64,000 nt of DNA from Ensifer sesbaniae (GTDB lineage Bacteria; Pseudomonadota; Alphaproteobacteria; Rhizobiales; Rhizobiaceae), in NCBI RefSeq assembly GCF_013283665.1, contig NZ_JABEKU010000002.1, positions 1,052,863 through 1,116,862 on the forward strand. The letters are read 5' to 3'. Under the pieces are notes generated by a model. It had not been told where the DNA came from and searched no databases. It worked only from the letters and a program-made list of their open reading frames with translations. The first letter of the stretch is position 1; each line of letters begins with the position of its first letter. A program made the translations under genes and the position numbers. Below are positions 27,219-36,400 of the stretch, piece by piece.

Positions 27219-28571
27219 TCAATTCTCCCGCATGGCCCTGCGAAATGTTCGTGCCAGCGGCTCGCCGATATAGGCGAGCATCGTTCGGCTGCCGGTGCGG
27301 ATCATCACTTCGCTGGTCATCCCGGGGAGCAGCTTGCGGCCGGCAAGCTTGCCGAGCTCTTGCTCATCGACCACGATGATAGCCGTGAAATAGCCGGCGC
27401 CGGTTCTGTCATCGGTCAGGCGATCGGCCGATACGAGCTCAACGCGACCCTCCAGCGGCGGCATATCATAACGTGCAAAGGCCGATATCCGGACGTGTGC
27501 GGACTGCCCGATGGCGATCGTGTCGACGTCTTCCGGACGGACCATCGCCTCGACCACCAGCTTCTGGCCGACGGGCACGATCGACATCAGCGGCTCGCCG
27601 GGGCGCACGACACCACCGGCCGTGTGGACCTGCAATCCCATGACAACGCCGTCGACGGGAGCTCTGATGTCGGCGCGCGCAAGCACGTCCTCGGCCGCGC
27701 GCAACTGCTGCTGGAGATCGAAAAGTTCGGCTTCGACCTTGCTGAGCTCGGCCACCGCCTCGTTCAGGCGGGTCGTGGACAGGTTCATGATCTGCTGCTC
27801 GATCTCCGCCATCGACTCCCGAATGCGGGCGATTGCGGCAATGTTCGTGGCACGTTCACCTTTGAGTTCCCCCTGGCGCCGGCGCAGCTGAAGGTGCCGC
27901 TCGCGTGTGGCGAGGCCCTTTTTTGACAGTTTTTCCAGATCAGCGGCTTCTGCTTCAATCGACACCATCACTTGATCTTGGGCAGCGACCATGTCTTCGA
28001 GCCCTTTGATCTCATTTTCGCTTTGCAGGATGCGCTGATGCAGAATGCCAGTTTCGTTGCTGAGAGCCAGGCGCCGCGCCCGGAAAACTTCGTTCTGCAC
28101 GGCGACTGCTTCGGCGGCCGGGGACGACGACGACGTCAGAAGCTCTTGTTCGAAGGCAATCTCGTCTTTTCCGTCCCGCTCGGCCCGCAGGCGGGCGGCC
28201 GACGCCTTGCGAGATATGACACGGTTCCTGAGGAGCTCCAAATGCGCGGCTGCCTGCGTGTCATCCAGCTTGATCAGAACCTGGCCACTTTTGACGTGTT
28301 CGCCATCGGCGACCTTGAGCTGCGAAACGATGCCGCCTTCGAGATGCTGGATCACCTTGCGTTCGCCCTCGACCTTGACGACACCCTGGGTGACTGCCGC
28401 GCTGTCGAGCGGCGCCAGAGCGGCCCAGCCGCCGAAGATGCCAAAAAAAGCGAGGATCACCACAAGCCCGGTTGCCACAGCGGGTCTTAATCGCGGCAGA
28501 AGCCGGGTGTCGTCGGTGGCTGTGTATGTTGTAGGTTCGCCACCAAGAGGGATTAGCAGCTTGGCAATCAT
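27219..28571 (-). CDS. HlyD-family type I secretion periplasmic adaptor
   Basis: Membrane fusion protein of 450 residues linking an inner-membrane ABC ATPase to a TolC-like outer-membrane channel. Single TM helix ~33-53 (ATGLVVILAFFGIFGGWAAL), then the lipoyl half-motif GVVKVEGERKVIQHLEGGIV, long coiled-coil region ~150-290, and the second lipoyl/beta-barrel part (ADIRAPVDGVVMGLQVHTAGGVV; MEAMVRPEDVDTIAIGQ-like). The C-terminal LLPGMTSEVMIRTGSRTMLAYI is the PrtE/HlyD signature. ATG at 28571 overlaps the ATPase stop (ATGA). Last gene of the operon; no TolC-type gene is in the window. Confidence 0.9.
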   Translation of the reverse strand: MIAKLLIPLGGEPTTYTATDDTRLLPRLRPAVATGLVVILAFFGIFGGWAALAPLDSAAVTQGVVKVEGERKVIQHLEGGIVSQLKVADGEHVKSGQVLIKLDDTQAAAHLELLRNRVISRKASAARLRAERDGKDEIAFEQELLTSSSSPAAEAVAVQNEVFRARRLALSNETGILHQRILQSENEIKGLEDMVAAQDQVMVSIEAEAADLEKLSKKGLATRERHLQLRRRQGELKGERATNIAAIARIRESMAEIEQQIMNLSTTRLNEAVAELSKVEAELFDLQQQLRAAEDVLARADIRAPVDGVVMGLQVHTAGGVVRPGEPLMSIVPVGQKLVVEAMVRPEDVDTIAIGQSAHVRISAFARYDMPPLEGRVELVSADRLTDDRTGAGYFTAIIVVDEQELGKLAGRKLLPGMTSEVMIRTGSRTMLAYIGEPLARTFRRAMREN

Positions 28572-30301
28572 GCGCTCACGACTCCCAATCGAGGGGCTGT
28601 GGTTGCGGCTCGCGCTCGCTCTTCCATCGCACGGAACACATCGTTGCGCGGACCGAAGAGATCGATCTGACCGCGCTGAAGCACAAGAACCTTGTCGACG
28701 CTCTCCATCATGTTTGAGCGATGGGTGATCAGAACTATCGTCCTTCCGGCAGCCTTGAGCTTTTGAAGCGCATCGCTCAGCGCCTGCTCACCGTCTCCGT
28801 CAAGGTTGGAGTTGGGCTCGTCCAGGAGCAAGAACGCAGGATCCCGGTAGAGTGCGCGGGCAAGCGCGATCCGCTGACGCTGGCCGCCCGAGAGCACCGC
28901 GCCCGCCTCGCCAATCTCAGTGTGGTAGCCTTTCGGTAGCCCTTTGATGAGCTCGTGTACCCCGGCCTCGCACGCAGCGCGCACGACATTGCGGAAGGAT
29001 TGCTCGTTGAGTTCCTGAAATCGAGCGATGTTCTCGGCGACGGTCCCGGAGAAGAGTTCGATGTCCTGTGGCAAGTAGCCGACATGCTGGCCGCGATCCG
29101 CGGCTGCCCATTGCGCGACATCCATGCCACCAAGGAGCACCCGGCCGTGGCCGGCCGTGGAAGCGCCCACGATGAGCCTTGCCAGGCTCGTCTTGCCCGC
29201 CGCAGACGGACCAATGACCGCGAGCACTTCGCCGGGTTCGAGCTGGAAGCTCACGCCCTTCAGGATCGGCTCGCCGCCGCCTTCGCGCGCAACGATGACA
29301 TTCTCGACGACAAGCCGCCCCTCGGGACGCGGCAATGGCAGAATGGGGACCTCGTCGCGCCGAGCGCCGGCCACGACGGATAGCCGGTAATAGGCAGATC
29401 GCGCGCTCAAGATCGCCTTCCACGTACCGATCGCCTGCTCGACGGGTGCAAGCGCCCGCCCCATCAGGATGGAGGCAGCCACCATCGCGCCGGGAGAGCC
29501 CTCGGCATGCACGACAAGATAGGCTCCGAGCCCGAGAATGCCGATCTGCAGGCCGAGCCGGAGAAAGCGCGCCGCCGCGGCAAGGGCCGCCGAACGAAGG
29601 CTTGCGGTCGCCTGCCCCTCCGCCGCAGCCTTCTGCACCGGCTTCCAGCTGGACATCATCGCCTGCAGCATGCCCATGGCCTGTATGGCCTCGGCGTTTC
29701 GGATCGCCGCTTCCGCTTGTGCATAGGCTTTGCTTTGAGCGCCGCTCGCCTGGGCAACCGGCTGTCGCGTGACAAGCTCCGTGAGCACCGCCAGAAGGAA
29801 AAGCGCAAGACCGCCTCCCAATGCCAGCCAGCCGAGCCAGGGGTGCAGCAGGAAGATTGCCGCAAAGAAGATCGGCGCCCAGGGCGCGTCAAGGATCGGG
29901 AAAATTGCCGAGCCGGTGACGAAGTTCCCGAACTGCTCGAGGTCGCGCAGCGTGCGAGCGCCGCCATTGCCGCGCTTCCCCGCCGCCTGTTCGATCGACG
30001 CAGCAAGCAGCACAGGCGAAAGGCGACCGTTCAGCCAGATCCCGGTGGCGATAAGCAGTTGCGATCGCACGGTTTCCAATATTGCCAGGGCCAGGAGCGC
30101 CACGACGGCCATCACGGTGAGCGCCGTCAGCGTTTCGAGGCTGTGGCTCGAAAGCACCCGATTATAGACCTGCAGCATGTAGAGCGCCGCCGTCAGCATC
30201 AGGATGTTGATTGCCGCGCTGAAGGCTACGAGTGGCCAGGCGGCACGCCGAAGTTCGGCCATCACCGCCTGGAGGGAGGACTGGTTGGGTGCAAGGCGCA
30301 T
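28568..30301 (-). CDS. type I secretion ABC permease/ATPase (PrtD-like)
   Basis: Inner-membrane exporter of 577 residues that energises secretion of the upstream repeat protein. Permease domain ~18-300 with six TM-type segments (WPLVAFSAAINILMLTAALYML), including the PrtD-typical LDAPWAPIFFAAIFLLHPWLG. The ATPase domain has Walker A GPSAAGKTS, LSGGQRQRIALARALY signature, FLLLDEPNSNLD Walker B and ITHRSN switch His. There is no N-terminal C39-like domain, consistent with a protease/RTX-type exporter. It starts 18 bases after the large gene's stop and overlaps the HlyD-type gene by four bases, so the three are one operon. Confidence 0.92.
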   Translation of the reverse strand: MRLAPNQSSLQAVMAELRRAAWPLVAFSAAINILMLTAALYMLQVYNRVLSSHSLETLTALTVMAVVALLALAILETVRSQLLIATGIWLNGRLSPVLLAASIEQAAGKRGNGGARTLRDLEQFGNFVTGSAIFPILDAPWAPIFFAAIFLLHPWLGWLALGGGLALFLLAVLTELVTRQPVAQASGAQSKAYAQAEAAIRNAEAIQAMGMLQAMMSSWKPVQKAAAEGQATASLRSAALAAAARFLRLGLQIGILGLGAYLVVHAEGSPGAMVAASILMGRALAPVEQAIGTWKAILSARSAYYRLSVVAGARRDEVPILPLPRPEGRLVVENVIVAREGGGEPILKGVSFQLEPGEVLAVIGPSAAGKTSLARLIVGASTAGHGRVLLGGMDVAQWAAADRGQHVGYLPQDIELFSGTVAENIARFQELNEQSFRNVVRAACEAGVHELIKGLPKGYHTEIGEAGAVLSGGQRQRIALARALYRDPAFLLLDEPNSNLDGDGEQALSDALQKLKAAGRTIVLITHRSNMMESVDKVLVLQRGQIDLFGPRNDVFRAMEERARAATTAPRLGVVSA

Positions 30302-30319
30302 TTTTCGCTCGTCCTCACG

Positions 30320-33300
30320 CTAGACGAACTGAAAATCACCGGCATTCAAGGTGCCGAGATTGCCAAGCAGCGTGACATTATCGAGTTCCGCGACAAGCAC
30401 CGCGCCGCCTGCCACCGCCGGATTGGGGTCGTAGTAGACCGCGGCATGACCAAGATCCGTATTGTGGAAGACGAAGAACGCACCCGTGGTGATGTTGCCG
30501 TAGCCATTGATCGTTCCCTGAACGGAAGCATTGGTGACGCTCCCATCCGTTTTCACGGCGACTTCCGTGCCGGCAAAATTGATCGCTGCGTTGTTGCCCG
30601 CCTTGAAGTTCTCCACGGTCGGGTTGTTGTTGCCGGCGGAGAATTCGCCTGCTCCGGTCCCCACGTCGAAGCGCAAGGTATCGACGGTCGTCGAATTTAT
30701 GCCTGACTCGAAATCGGTAACGTGGTTCGCCGTGCTCCCAAAGTTGCGGAAGACGAAGGTGTCATCGCCAATCCCGCCGGTGAGAATGTTGTTGCCGGCC
30801 CCGGCATCAAGGGTGTCATCCCCGTTACCGCCGACGAATACGTCGTTTCCCTGCGTTCCGCTAAGCGTCCGGTTCGCGGTGAGGGTGTCCTCGTGATTCT
30901 TTCCGTCAATGTACGAGTAGTTGTAGCTCAAGGAGCCCAGGTTGATATCATTATCATTGCCGGTCGACGCCATGGAGGGCGTCTGAACGGTGAACTGGGC
31001 GGTCGACGTGTGCCCCTGCCCATCGCTGACCGTGTACGCCAGGGTGGCCGCTTGGTTGATATTGCCCGTGCTCACGTTGAACCCGGTGATCACCCCGCCC
31101 GCCGTCACCGACATGATGGTCCAACCGCTCGGCAGCGAGCCGATGCCCGCCCCAGAAATCGAAAGGGCGTCTCCGTCAGCATCCGTGTCATTGTTGAGCA
31201 GCCATGCCGCCGAGAGGAATACGGACGTTCCGGTGGATATGACGATAACATCATTACTTGCCACCGGCGCCGCATTGGGCGGCGGATTGACCGTCAGCCC
31301 CACCGTGTCGGTATCGCTCAGGAAACCATCGGACGTTGTGACGGTCAAAGTGTCGGTGCCGCCGTAGTTCGTGTCGCTGACGTAGCTCAGGGCAGCCAGC
31401 GCGGCATTGACCTGCGTGAGCGTCCCGCTGATGGTCACCGTAGCCGTGGCATTGTTGCTCACGGTCACACCGCCACCGGTTCCAACCGTCAGCTTGCCAT
31501 GGCCGACCGATACGGTCGTCGACACGTTGGCGCTGTCGACATCCGTCACGGCGACACCGTTGATCGCGCTCGCCGTGTTCGAGTTGACGGTCTGCGCGCC
31601 TGGCACGGTATTGGTAGGCGCGTCGTTGACCGGGGTGATGTCGAGGCTCGCCGTGCCCGCCACGCTACCGCCGTGCCCGTCGGTGATCGTGTAGCTGAAC
31701 GAGACCCCGGTGTCGTCGTTGGCGGCAGGCGTATAGGTCCAGCTGCCATTGGCGTTGGCGACCAGCGAACCATTGCCCGTCGCGATTTCCAGGTTCGTGG
31801 CCGTCAGACTGTCGCCGTCAATGTCAGACGCATTGGCTCTCAGCTCTGCCTGGGTGATGATGCGGCTGACGCTGTCCTCGGCAATCGGTGTTAGCGTCAC
31901 CGCAGAGGTCGTCGGCGCATCGTTCGTGCCGGTGACGGTCCAGGTGACCGAGGCCGGCGTCGTGGCGATGCCGTCCGACACCGCATAGTTCACCGTCACC
32001 GTCGTCGGCTGGCCGGCGGCCAGGTGATCGTAGGCGGCATGCTTCGGATCGAGCGCAAAGGCATGGGTGGCGGCGTCATAGCTGACGCCGGCCGGCAGCT
32101 GGGCCGGCACATCGACGACCTGCAGCGCCGTGCCGTCATCGACGTCGGTGGCGTTGGCGAGCGCGTCGAGCGTCACGGGCGTTCCGCCCTCGGTGGCGCC
32201 ATCGCTGACCGCCCCCGACACGGCAGGCGCATCATTGGTGCCGGTGACGGTCCAGGTGACCGAGGCCGGCGTCGTGGCGATGCCGTCCGACACCGCATAG
32301 TTCACCGTCACCGTCGTCGGCTGGCCGGCGGCCAGGTGATCGTAGGCGGCATGCTTCGGATCGAGCGCAAAGGCATGGGTGGCGGCGTCATAGCTGACGC
32401 CGGCCGGCAGCTGGGCCGGCACATCGACGACCTGCAGCGCCGTGCCGTCATCGACGTCGGTGGCGTTGGCGAGCGCGTCGAGCGTCACGGGCGTTCCGCC
32501 CTCGGTGGCGCCATCGCTGACCGCCCCCGACACGGCAGGCGCATCATTGGTGCCGGTGACGGTCCAGGTGACCGAGGCCGGCGTCGTGGCGATGCCGTCC
32601 GACACCGCATAGTTCACCGTCACCGTCGTCGGCTGGCCGGCGGCCAGGTGATCGTAGGCGGCATGCTTCGGATCGAGCGCAAAGGCATGGGTGGCGGCGT
32701 CATAGCTGACGCCGGCCGGCAGCTGGGCCGGCACATCGACGACCTGCAGCGCCGTGCCGTCATCGACGTCGGTGGCGTTGGCGAGCGCGTCGAGCGTCAC
32801 GGGCGTTCCGCCCTCGGTGGCGCCATCGCTGACCGCCCCCGACACGGCAGGCGCATCATTGGTGCCGGTGACGGTCCAGGTGACCGAGGCCGGCGTCGTG
32901 GCGATGCCGTCCGACACCGCATAGTTCACCGTCACCGTCGTCGGCTGGCCGGCGGCCAGGTGATCGTAGGCGGCATGCTTCGGATCGAGCGCAAAGGCAT
33001 GGGTGGCGGCGTCATAGCTGACGCCGGCCGGCAGCTGGGCCGGCACATCGACGACCTGCAGCGCCGTGCCGTCATCGACGTCGGTGGCGTTGGCGAGCGC
33101 GTCGAGCGTCACGGGCGTTCCGCCCTCGGTGGCGCCATCGCTGACCGCCCCCGACACGGCAGGCGCATCATTGGTGCCGGTGACGGTCCAGGTGACCGAG
33201 GCCGGCGTCGTGGCGATGCCGTCCGACACCGCATAGTTCACCGTCACCGTCGTCGGCTGGCCGGCGGCCAGGTGATCGTAGGCGGCATGCTTCGGATCGA

Positions 33301-34909
33301 GCGCAAAGGCATGGGTGGCGGCGTCATAGCTGACGCCGGCCGGCAGCTGGGCCGGCACATCGACGACCTGCAGCGCCGTGCCGTCATCGACGTCGGTGGC
33401 GTTGGCGAGCGCGTCGAGCGTCACGGGCGTTCCGCCCTCGGTGGCGCCATCGCTGACCGCCCCCGACACGGCAGGCGCATCATTGGTGCCGGTGACGGTC
33501 CAGGTGACCGAGGCCGGCGTCGTGGCGATGCCGTCCGACACCGCATAGTTCACCGTCACCGTCGTCGGCTGGCCGGCGGCCAGGTGATCGTAGGCGGCAT
33601 GCTTCGGATCGAGCGCAAAGGCATGGGTGGCGGCGTCATAGCTGACGCCGGCCGGCAGCTGGGCCGGCACATCGACGACCTGCAGCGCCGTGCCGTCATC
33701 GACGTCGGTGGCGTTGGCGAGCGCGTCGAGCGTCACGGGCGTTCCGCCCTCGGTGGCGCCATCGCTGACCGCCCCCGACACGGCAGGCGCATCATTGGTG
33801 CCGGTGACGGTCCAGGTGACCGAGGCCGGCGTCGTGGCGATGCCGTCCGACACCGCATAGTTCACCGTCACCGTCGTCGGCTGGCCGGCGGCCAGGTGAT
33901 CGTAGGCGGCATGCTTCGGATCGAGCGCAAAGGCATGGGTGGCGGCGTCATAGCTGACGCCGGCCGGCAGCTGGGCCGGCACATCGACGACCTGCAGCGC
34001 CGTGCCGTCATCGACGTCGGTGGCGTTGGCGAGCGCGTCGAGCGTCACGGGCGTTCCGCCCTCGGTGGCGCCATCGCTGACCGCCCCCGACACGGCAGGC
34101 GCATCATTGGTACCGGTGATGGTCACCACGATGTCTTGGCTGGCGGTCCCGTCTGCGGACCATACGGTCAGCGTGTCCGTGACCTGCTGCCCGGCGGGAA
34201 GCGCCTGGGTCGCCAAGCGGGCATTGTCGAGTGCGTAGGTCCAAGCCCCTGTGGACGCGTCGAAGCTGAAGTTGCCGTATGTACCCTCGAGCGCAGCTTC
34301 CAGCGGTGCCTGGAAATGGTTTTGGTTGAAATCGGCATCATAAACGTGCAGCGTACCGGTGGCTGTTGGCGAACCGGGATCGCTGTTGTTCGTGCCTCCC
34401 GCTTCGACGACGCTCCCTTCGTACGTGCCGCCGAACGTCGACACGTCGTTCTGGCCCGTGATGTCCAGTGTCACCTTGGCGTAGCTCAGCGTGCCGTTGC
34501 CGAGCCGGATCGAATAGTAGAACGAGTCCTGTATGTGTTCGCCGCCTGCCAGGGAGTCGACGCTCCGGGCATTGTCGGGCGAGTTGGAGCCGTCAGCAAT
34601 TCTATATTCGATCTTTCCGCTGGAGATTCGCATCCAGTTTCCTTCTGCGGTCCTCTCCCAACTGGTTGTGACATTGCTTTGCAACAGCTCGGTCATGAAA
34701 TTCGAGCCGCCGTCGTCGATCGACCAGAGAGTCTTCGCTTTGCCGCCAAGATCGTTGGCCATCACGTCCAGGGTGATGGTATTGGTACTGGAATTGTAGA
34801 GGCCAGATGACTTCAGTTGATCCTCGGTCCACGCATAGGCATCGCCCTGCGCCTGCGGTGCGTTGCTGAAAGATGTAGTGCTTCCACCACCCGTGGTCTG
34901 CGTAGCCAT
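30320..34909 (-). CDS. giant VCBS-repeat / RTX type I secreted protein
   Basis: Secreted, probably surface-associated adhesin or biofilm protein of 1529 residues. There is no Sec signal. The N-terminal region ~1-265 carries VCBS-like modules (GTLHVYDADFNQ; WSADGTASQDIVVTITGTNDAP). Seven copies of a 104-residue module follow (~270-998), each ending VTWTVTGTNDAP. Then come two diverged VCBS/cadherin-like modules, GGNGDDTLDAGAGNNILTGG calcium-binding RTX nonapeptides near 1370-1390, and an acidic/hydrophobic C-terminal ~60 residues (LVAELDNVTLLGNLG) acting as type I signal. The start ATG at 34909 has a strong GGGAGGGGAA site. The next two genes encode its ABC ATPase and adaptor. Ligand unknown. 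Confidence 0.9.
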   Translation of the reverse strand: MATQTTGGGSTTSFSNAPQAQGDAYAWTEDQLKSSGLYNSSTNTITLDVMANDLGGKAKTLWSIDDGGSNFMTELLQSNVTTSWERTAEGNWMRISSGKIEYRIADGSNSPDNARSVDSLAGGEHIQDSFYYSIRLGNGTLSYAKVTLDITGQNDVSTFGGTYEGSVVEAGGTNNSDPGSPTATGTLHVYDADFNQNHFQAPLEAALEGTYGNFSFDASTGAWTYALDNARLATQALPAGQQVTDTLTVWSADGTASQDIVVTITGTNDAPAVSGAVSDGATEGGTPVTLDALANATDVDDGTALQVVDVPAQLPAGVSYDAATHAFALDPKHAAYDHLAAGQPTTVTVNYAVSDGIATTPASVTWTVTGTNDAPAVSGAVSDGATEGGTPVTLDALANATDVDDGTALQVVDVPAQLPAGVSYDAATHAFALDPKHAAYDHLAAGQPTTVTVNYAVSDGIATTPASVTWTVTGTNDAPAVSGAVSDGATEGGTPVTLDALANATDVDDGTALQVVDVPAQLPAGVSYDAATHAFALDPKHAAYDHLAAGQPTTVTVNYAVSDGIATTPASVTWTVTGTNDAPAVSGAVSDGATEGGTPVTLDALANATDVDDGTALQVVDVPAQLPAGVSYDAATHAFALDPKHAAYDHLAAGQPTTVTVNYAVSDGIATTPASVTWTVTGTNDAPAVSGAVSDGATEGGTPVTLDALANATDVDDGTALQVVDVPAQLPAGVSYDAATHAFALDPKHAAYDHLAAGQPTTVTVNYAVSDGIATTPASVTWTVTGTNDAPAVSGAVSDGATEGGTPVTLDALANATDVDDGTALQVVDVPAQLPAGVSYDAATHAFALDPKHAAYDHLAAGQPTTVTVNYAVSDGIATTPASVTWTVTGTNDAPAVSGAVSDGATEGGTPVTLDALANATDVDDGTALQVVDVPAQLPAGVSYDAATHAFALDPKHAAYDHLAAGQPTTVTVNYAVSDGIATTPASVTWTVTGTNDAPTTSAVTLTPIAEDSVSRIITQAELRANASDIDGDSLTATNLEIATGNGSLVANANGSWTYTPAANDDTGVSFSYTITDGHGGSVAGTASLDITPVNDAPTNTVPGAQTVNSNTASAINGVAVTDVDSANVSTTVSVGHGKLTVGTGGGVTVSNNATATVTISGTLTQVNAALAALSYVSDTNYGGTDTLTVTTSDGFLSDTDTVGLTVNPPPNAAPVASNDVIVISTGTSVFLSAAWLLNNDTDADGDALSISGAGIGSLPSGWTIMSVTAGGVITGFNVSTGNINQAATLAYTVSDGQGHTSTAQFTVQTPSMASTGNDNDINLGSLSYNYSYIDGKNHEDTLTANRTLSGTQGNDVFVGGNGDDTLDAGAGNNILTGGIGDDTFVFRNFGSTANHVTDFESGINSTTVDTLRFDVGTGAGEFSAGNNNPTVENFKAGNNAAINFAGTEVAVKTDGSVTNASVQGTINGYGNITTGAFFVFHNTDLGHAAVYYDPNPAVAGGAVLVAELDNVTLLGNLGTLNAGDFQFV
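31917..34108. repeat. seven 312-bp tandem repeats inside the VCBS gene
   Basis: A marker (GCATCATTGG) recurs at 32229, 32541, 32853, 33165, 33477, 33789 and 34101, with a diverged first copy at 31917: an exact period of 312 bp, 104 codons. By eye the copies are base-for-base identical over nearly the whole unit, with differences only at the outer edges. The period keeps the frame, so unit gain or loss would change protein length without breaking it. Such arrays are also prone to mis-assembly. Confidence 0.93.
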
Positions 34910-35771
34910 GACATTCCCCTCCCGCCATGCGTATCCGATATCGAGGTACTGTGGTTTTATGCGATGCCCGTCCGATGGCGCGCCGTTGCGCCATCGGCGA
35001 TCTCATCCCGCCGTTGATTGAAATCCTTCATACAGGGCGCAGAGAGCGCCAAAACATCCTGTGTGGAGCGACCAAGTGTGAGCCCGCGACTGCCTGCTCG
35101 CGATCGCCCAATCGGTCGAACATTGGAAGAAGAAGCAAGACTGCAATTCTCGGCCAAGCAGAGGCCCTGACCAGTCTGAGCCGGTGTCCTTGCCGTCCAC
35201 ACGCCCTCTCGGGGCGAGAAAAATTCGCGCACGACTACTCCTATCGGGGCAGCCAGGAAAAACAGCCGCTCCCAAACTAACTTCCTGAAAATTATGTTGG
35301 TTTCCTCAGCCGCTCTTTGTCCCACCGGGCTTCGGCAACCTATATCCTTAATGAATTAATAACACATTCGGCGGATTAGCAAACAAGATATTTCAATTTG
35401 CTAATTTAAAGAGTGTAAACATAGTTAACCTTCGTGCCCGAAAGAATGAGCGAAAACGGCACCGCTAATCCTGCGGCCGCAATACTTGCGGGGAAGAGGT
35501 GATGCTGGCGGGCTCAGTCGCGACGCGATGGTCCTTCTGCCCCGGAAGAGAGCCGAAAAGGCTTCGAGATCCAAGAACGCTACCGGCGACAATCGACTAA
35601 ACCGAAGAGCGGCCTCGATGCGAACCTCTACGTCATTCGCATAAATCCGTACGACGAACGGACGAGCCCCGCCCCCTTGGTACCTGCCGTGTTGACGTTG
35701 AACCGCGGGGGCCGTCGCTGTATCATTTTGGTGTTCTTTTTCATCCTGTTAGCCTGCGGAAGGAGGACATT
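34910..35771. other. long intergenic region with AT-rich island
   Basis: About 860 bases between the VCBS gene and the DUF982 gene. The portion 35340-35440 is markedly AT-rich and holds an inverted repeat; promoters for the secretion operon (minus) are expected here. Short frames such as 35446-35502 have no family resemblance. No RNA gene was recognised. Confidence 0.4.
35375..35405. promoter_or_regulatory. inverted repeat in AT-rich island, candidate operator
   Basis: ATTAGCAAA (35375-35383) and TTTGCTAAT (35397-35405) form a perfect 9-bp inverted repeat with a 13-base spacer. It is about 470 bases upstream of the secretion operon start and 370 upstream of DUF982. Which gene it controls, if any, is unknown. 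Confidence 0.3.
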
Positions 35772-36080
35772 ATGCGCCTTCCTGAGATACCTTGGGCGGT
35801 CCCGCTATCTGTTCGTTTGCAGTCAGGATCGAACCGCATTTTTGCATCGGTCTACGACGCACTGGACTTTCTAGAACATGAATGGCCGATACGGCACGGA
35901 CAAGGCTATGAACGCGCCGTCATAACGTGCCGCTGTGCGCTGAATCGCTCTGTTCCAGCAGCGGTTGCTCGTGATGCCTTCATCGGTGCGTGCTTGGAGG
36001 CTGGTATGGCGACGTCAGCGGTTGCCAACCACTATCACCATGCCAGCCCGGGATCTCACGGCAACAAGCCATTGAGCTGA
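35772..36080 (+). CDS. DUF982 family protein
   Basis: Cytoplasmic protein of 102 residues belonging to DUF982, which is abundant in rhizobia. The pattern is W-x-VPLSVRLQSG, ASVYDALDFLEHEWPIRHGQGYERAVITC and VARDAFIGACLEAGM, matching the family's block order of an Ile/Ala-x-DAL-x-FL segment, a WP-x-x-x-G segment and an A-x-x-AF-x-x-A segment. Function is unknown. The ATG follows GAAGGAGGA at good spacing. It lies alone between two gene-poor stretches. Confidence 0.82.
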   Translation: MRLPEIPWAVPLSVRLQSGSNRIFASVYDALDFLEHEWPIRHGQGYERAVITCRCALNRSVPAAVARDAFIGACLEAGMATSAVANHYHHASPGSHGNKPLS

Positions 36081-36400
36081 CAACGCCAAGCGTGGCTGTG
36101 GCCTGATTGAACTCCGATCTTCACCGATAACCACTTCCAGAATGTGGTGATGGGGATCCGACCGATCCAGCCAAGAAACGACGAGCGGACTGCGTACCGA
36201 TTATGTGACTACACCCGACGGCGCCGCTAAGCTTCGACAACATTCGGGTCTTGGTTGACGACATGCGCGCCTGGGATCATTCTTAATTCATCCCGACTGC
36301 AATCCCTTGGGCTGGTCCGATGCGCTGACAGCGACAATCGGAGGTGTGCCTGCCAAACGTCGATTTCGACTTGGGAGCATGGTCGGTGGGGCTGGCTCCT
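36081..36400. other. intergenic region, no gene recognised
   Basis: About 320 bases upstream of the caspase-like gene. Open frames are short and unlike any family I know. No strong hairpin or -35/-10 pair stands out. Confidence 0.4.

Noticed and set aside
31917-34108. Possible CRISPR-like array because of regular repeats
   Set aside because: Units are 312 bp, contiguous without spacers, and lie in frame inside a protein-coding gene.
32024-34810. A 928-codon open frame on the plus strand across the repeats
   Set aside because: It is the antisense shadow of the VCBS gene; the 312-bp period lacks stops in that frame, so it stays open automatically. The translation is low-complexity Arg/Gly-rich with no family features.
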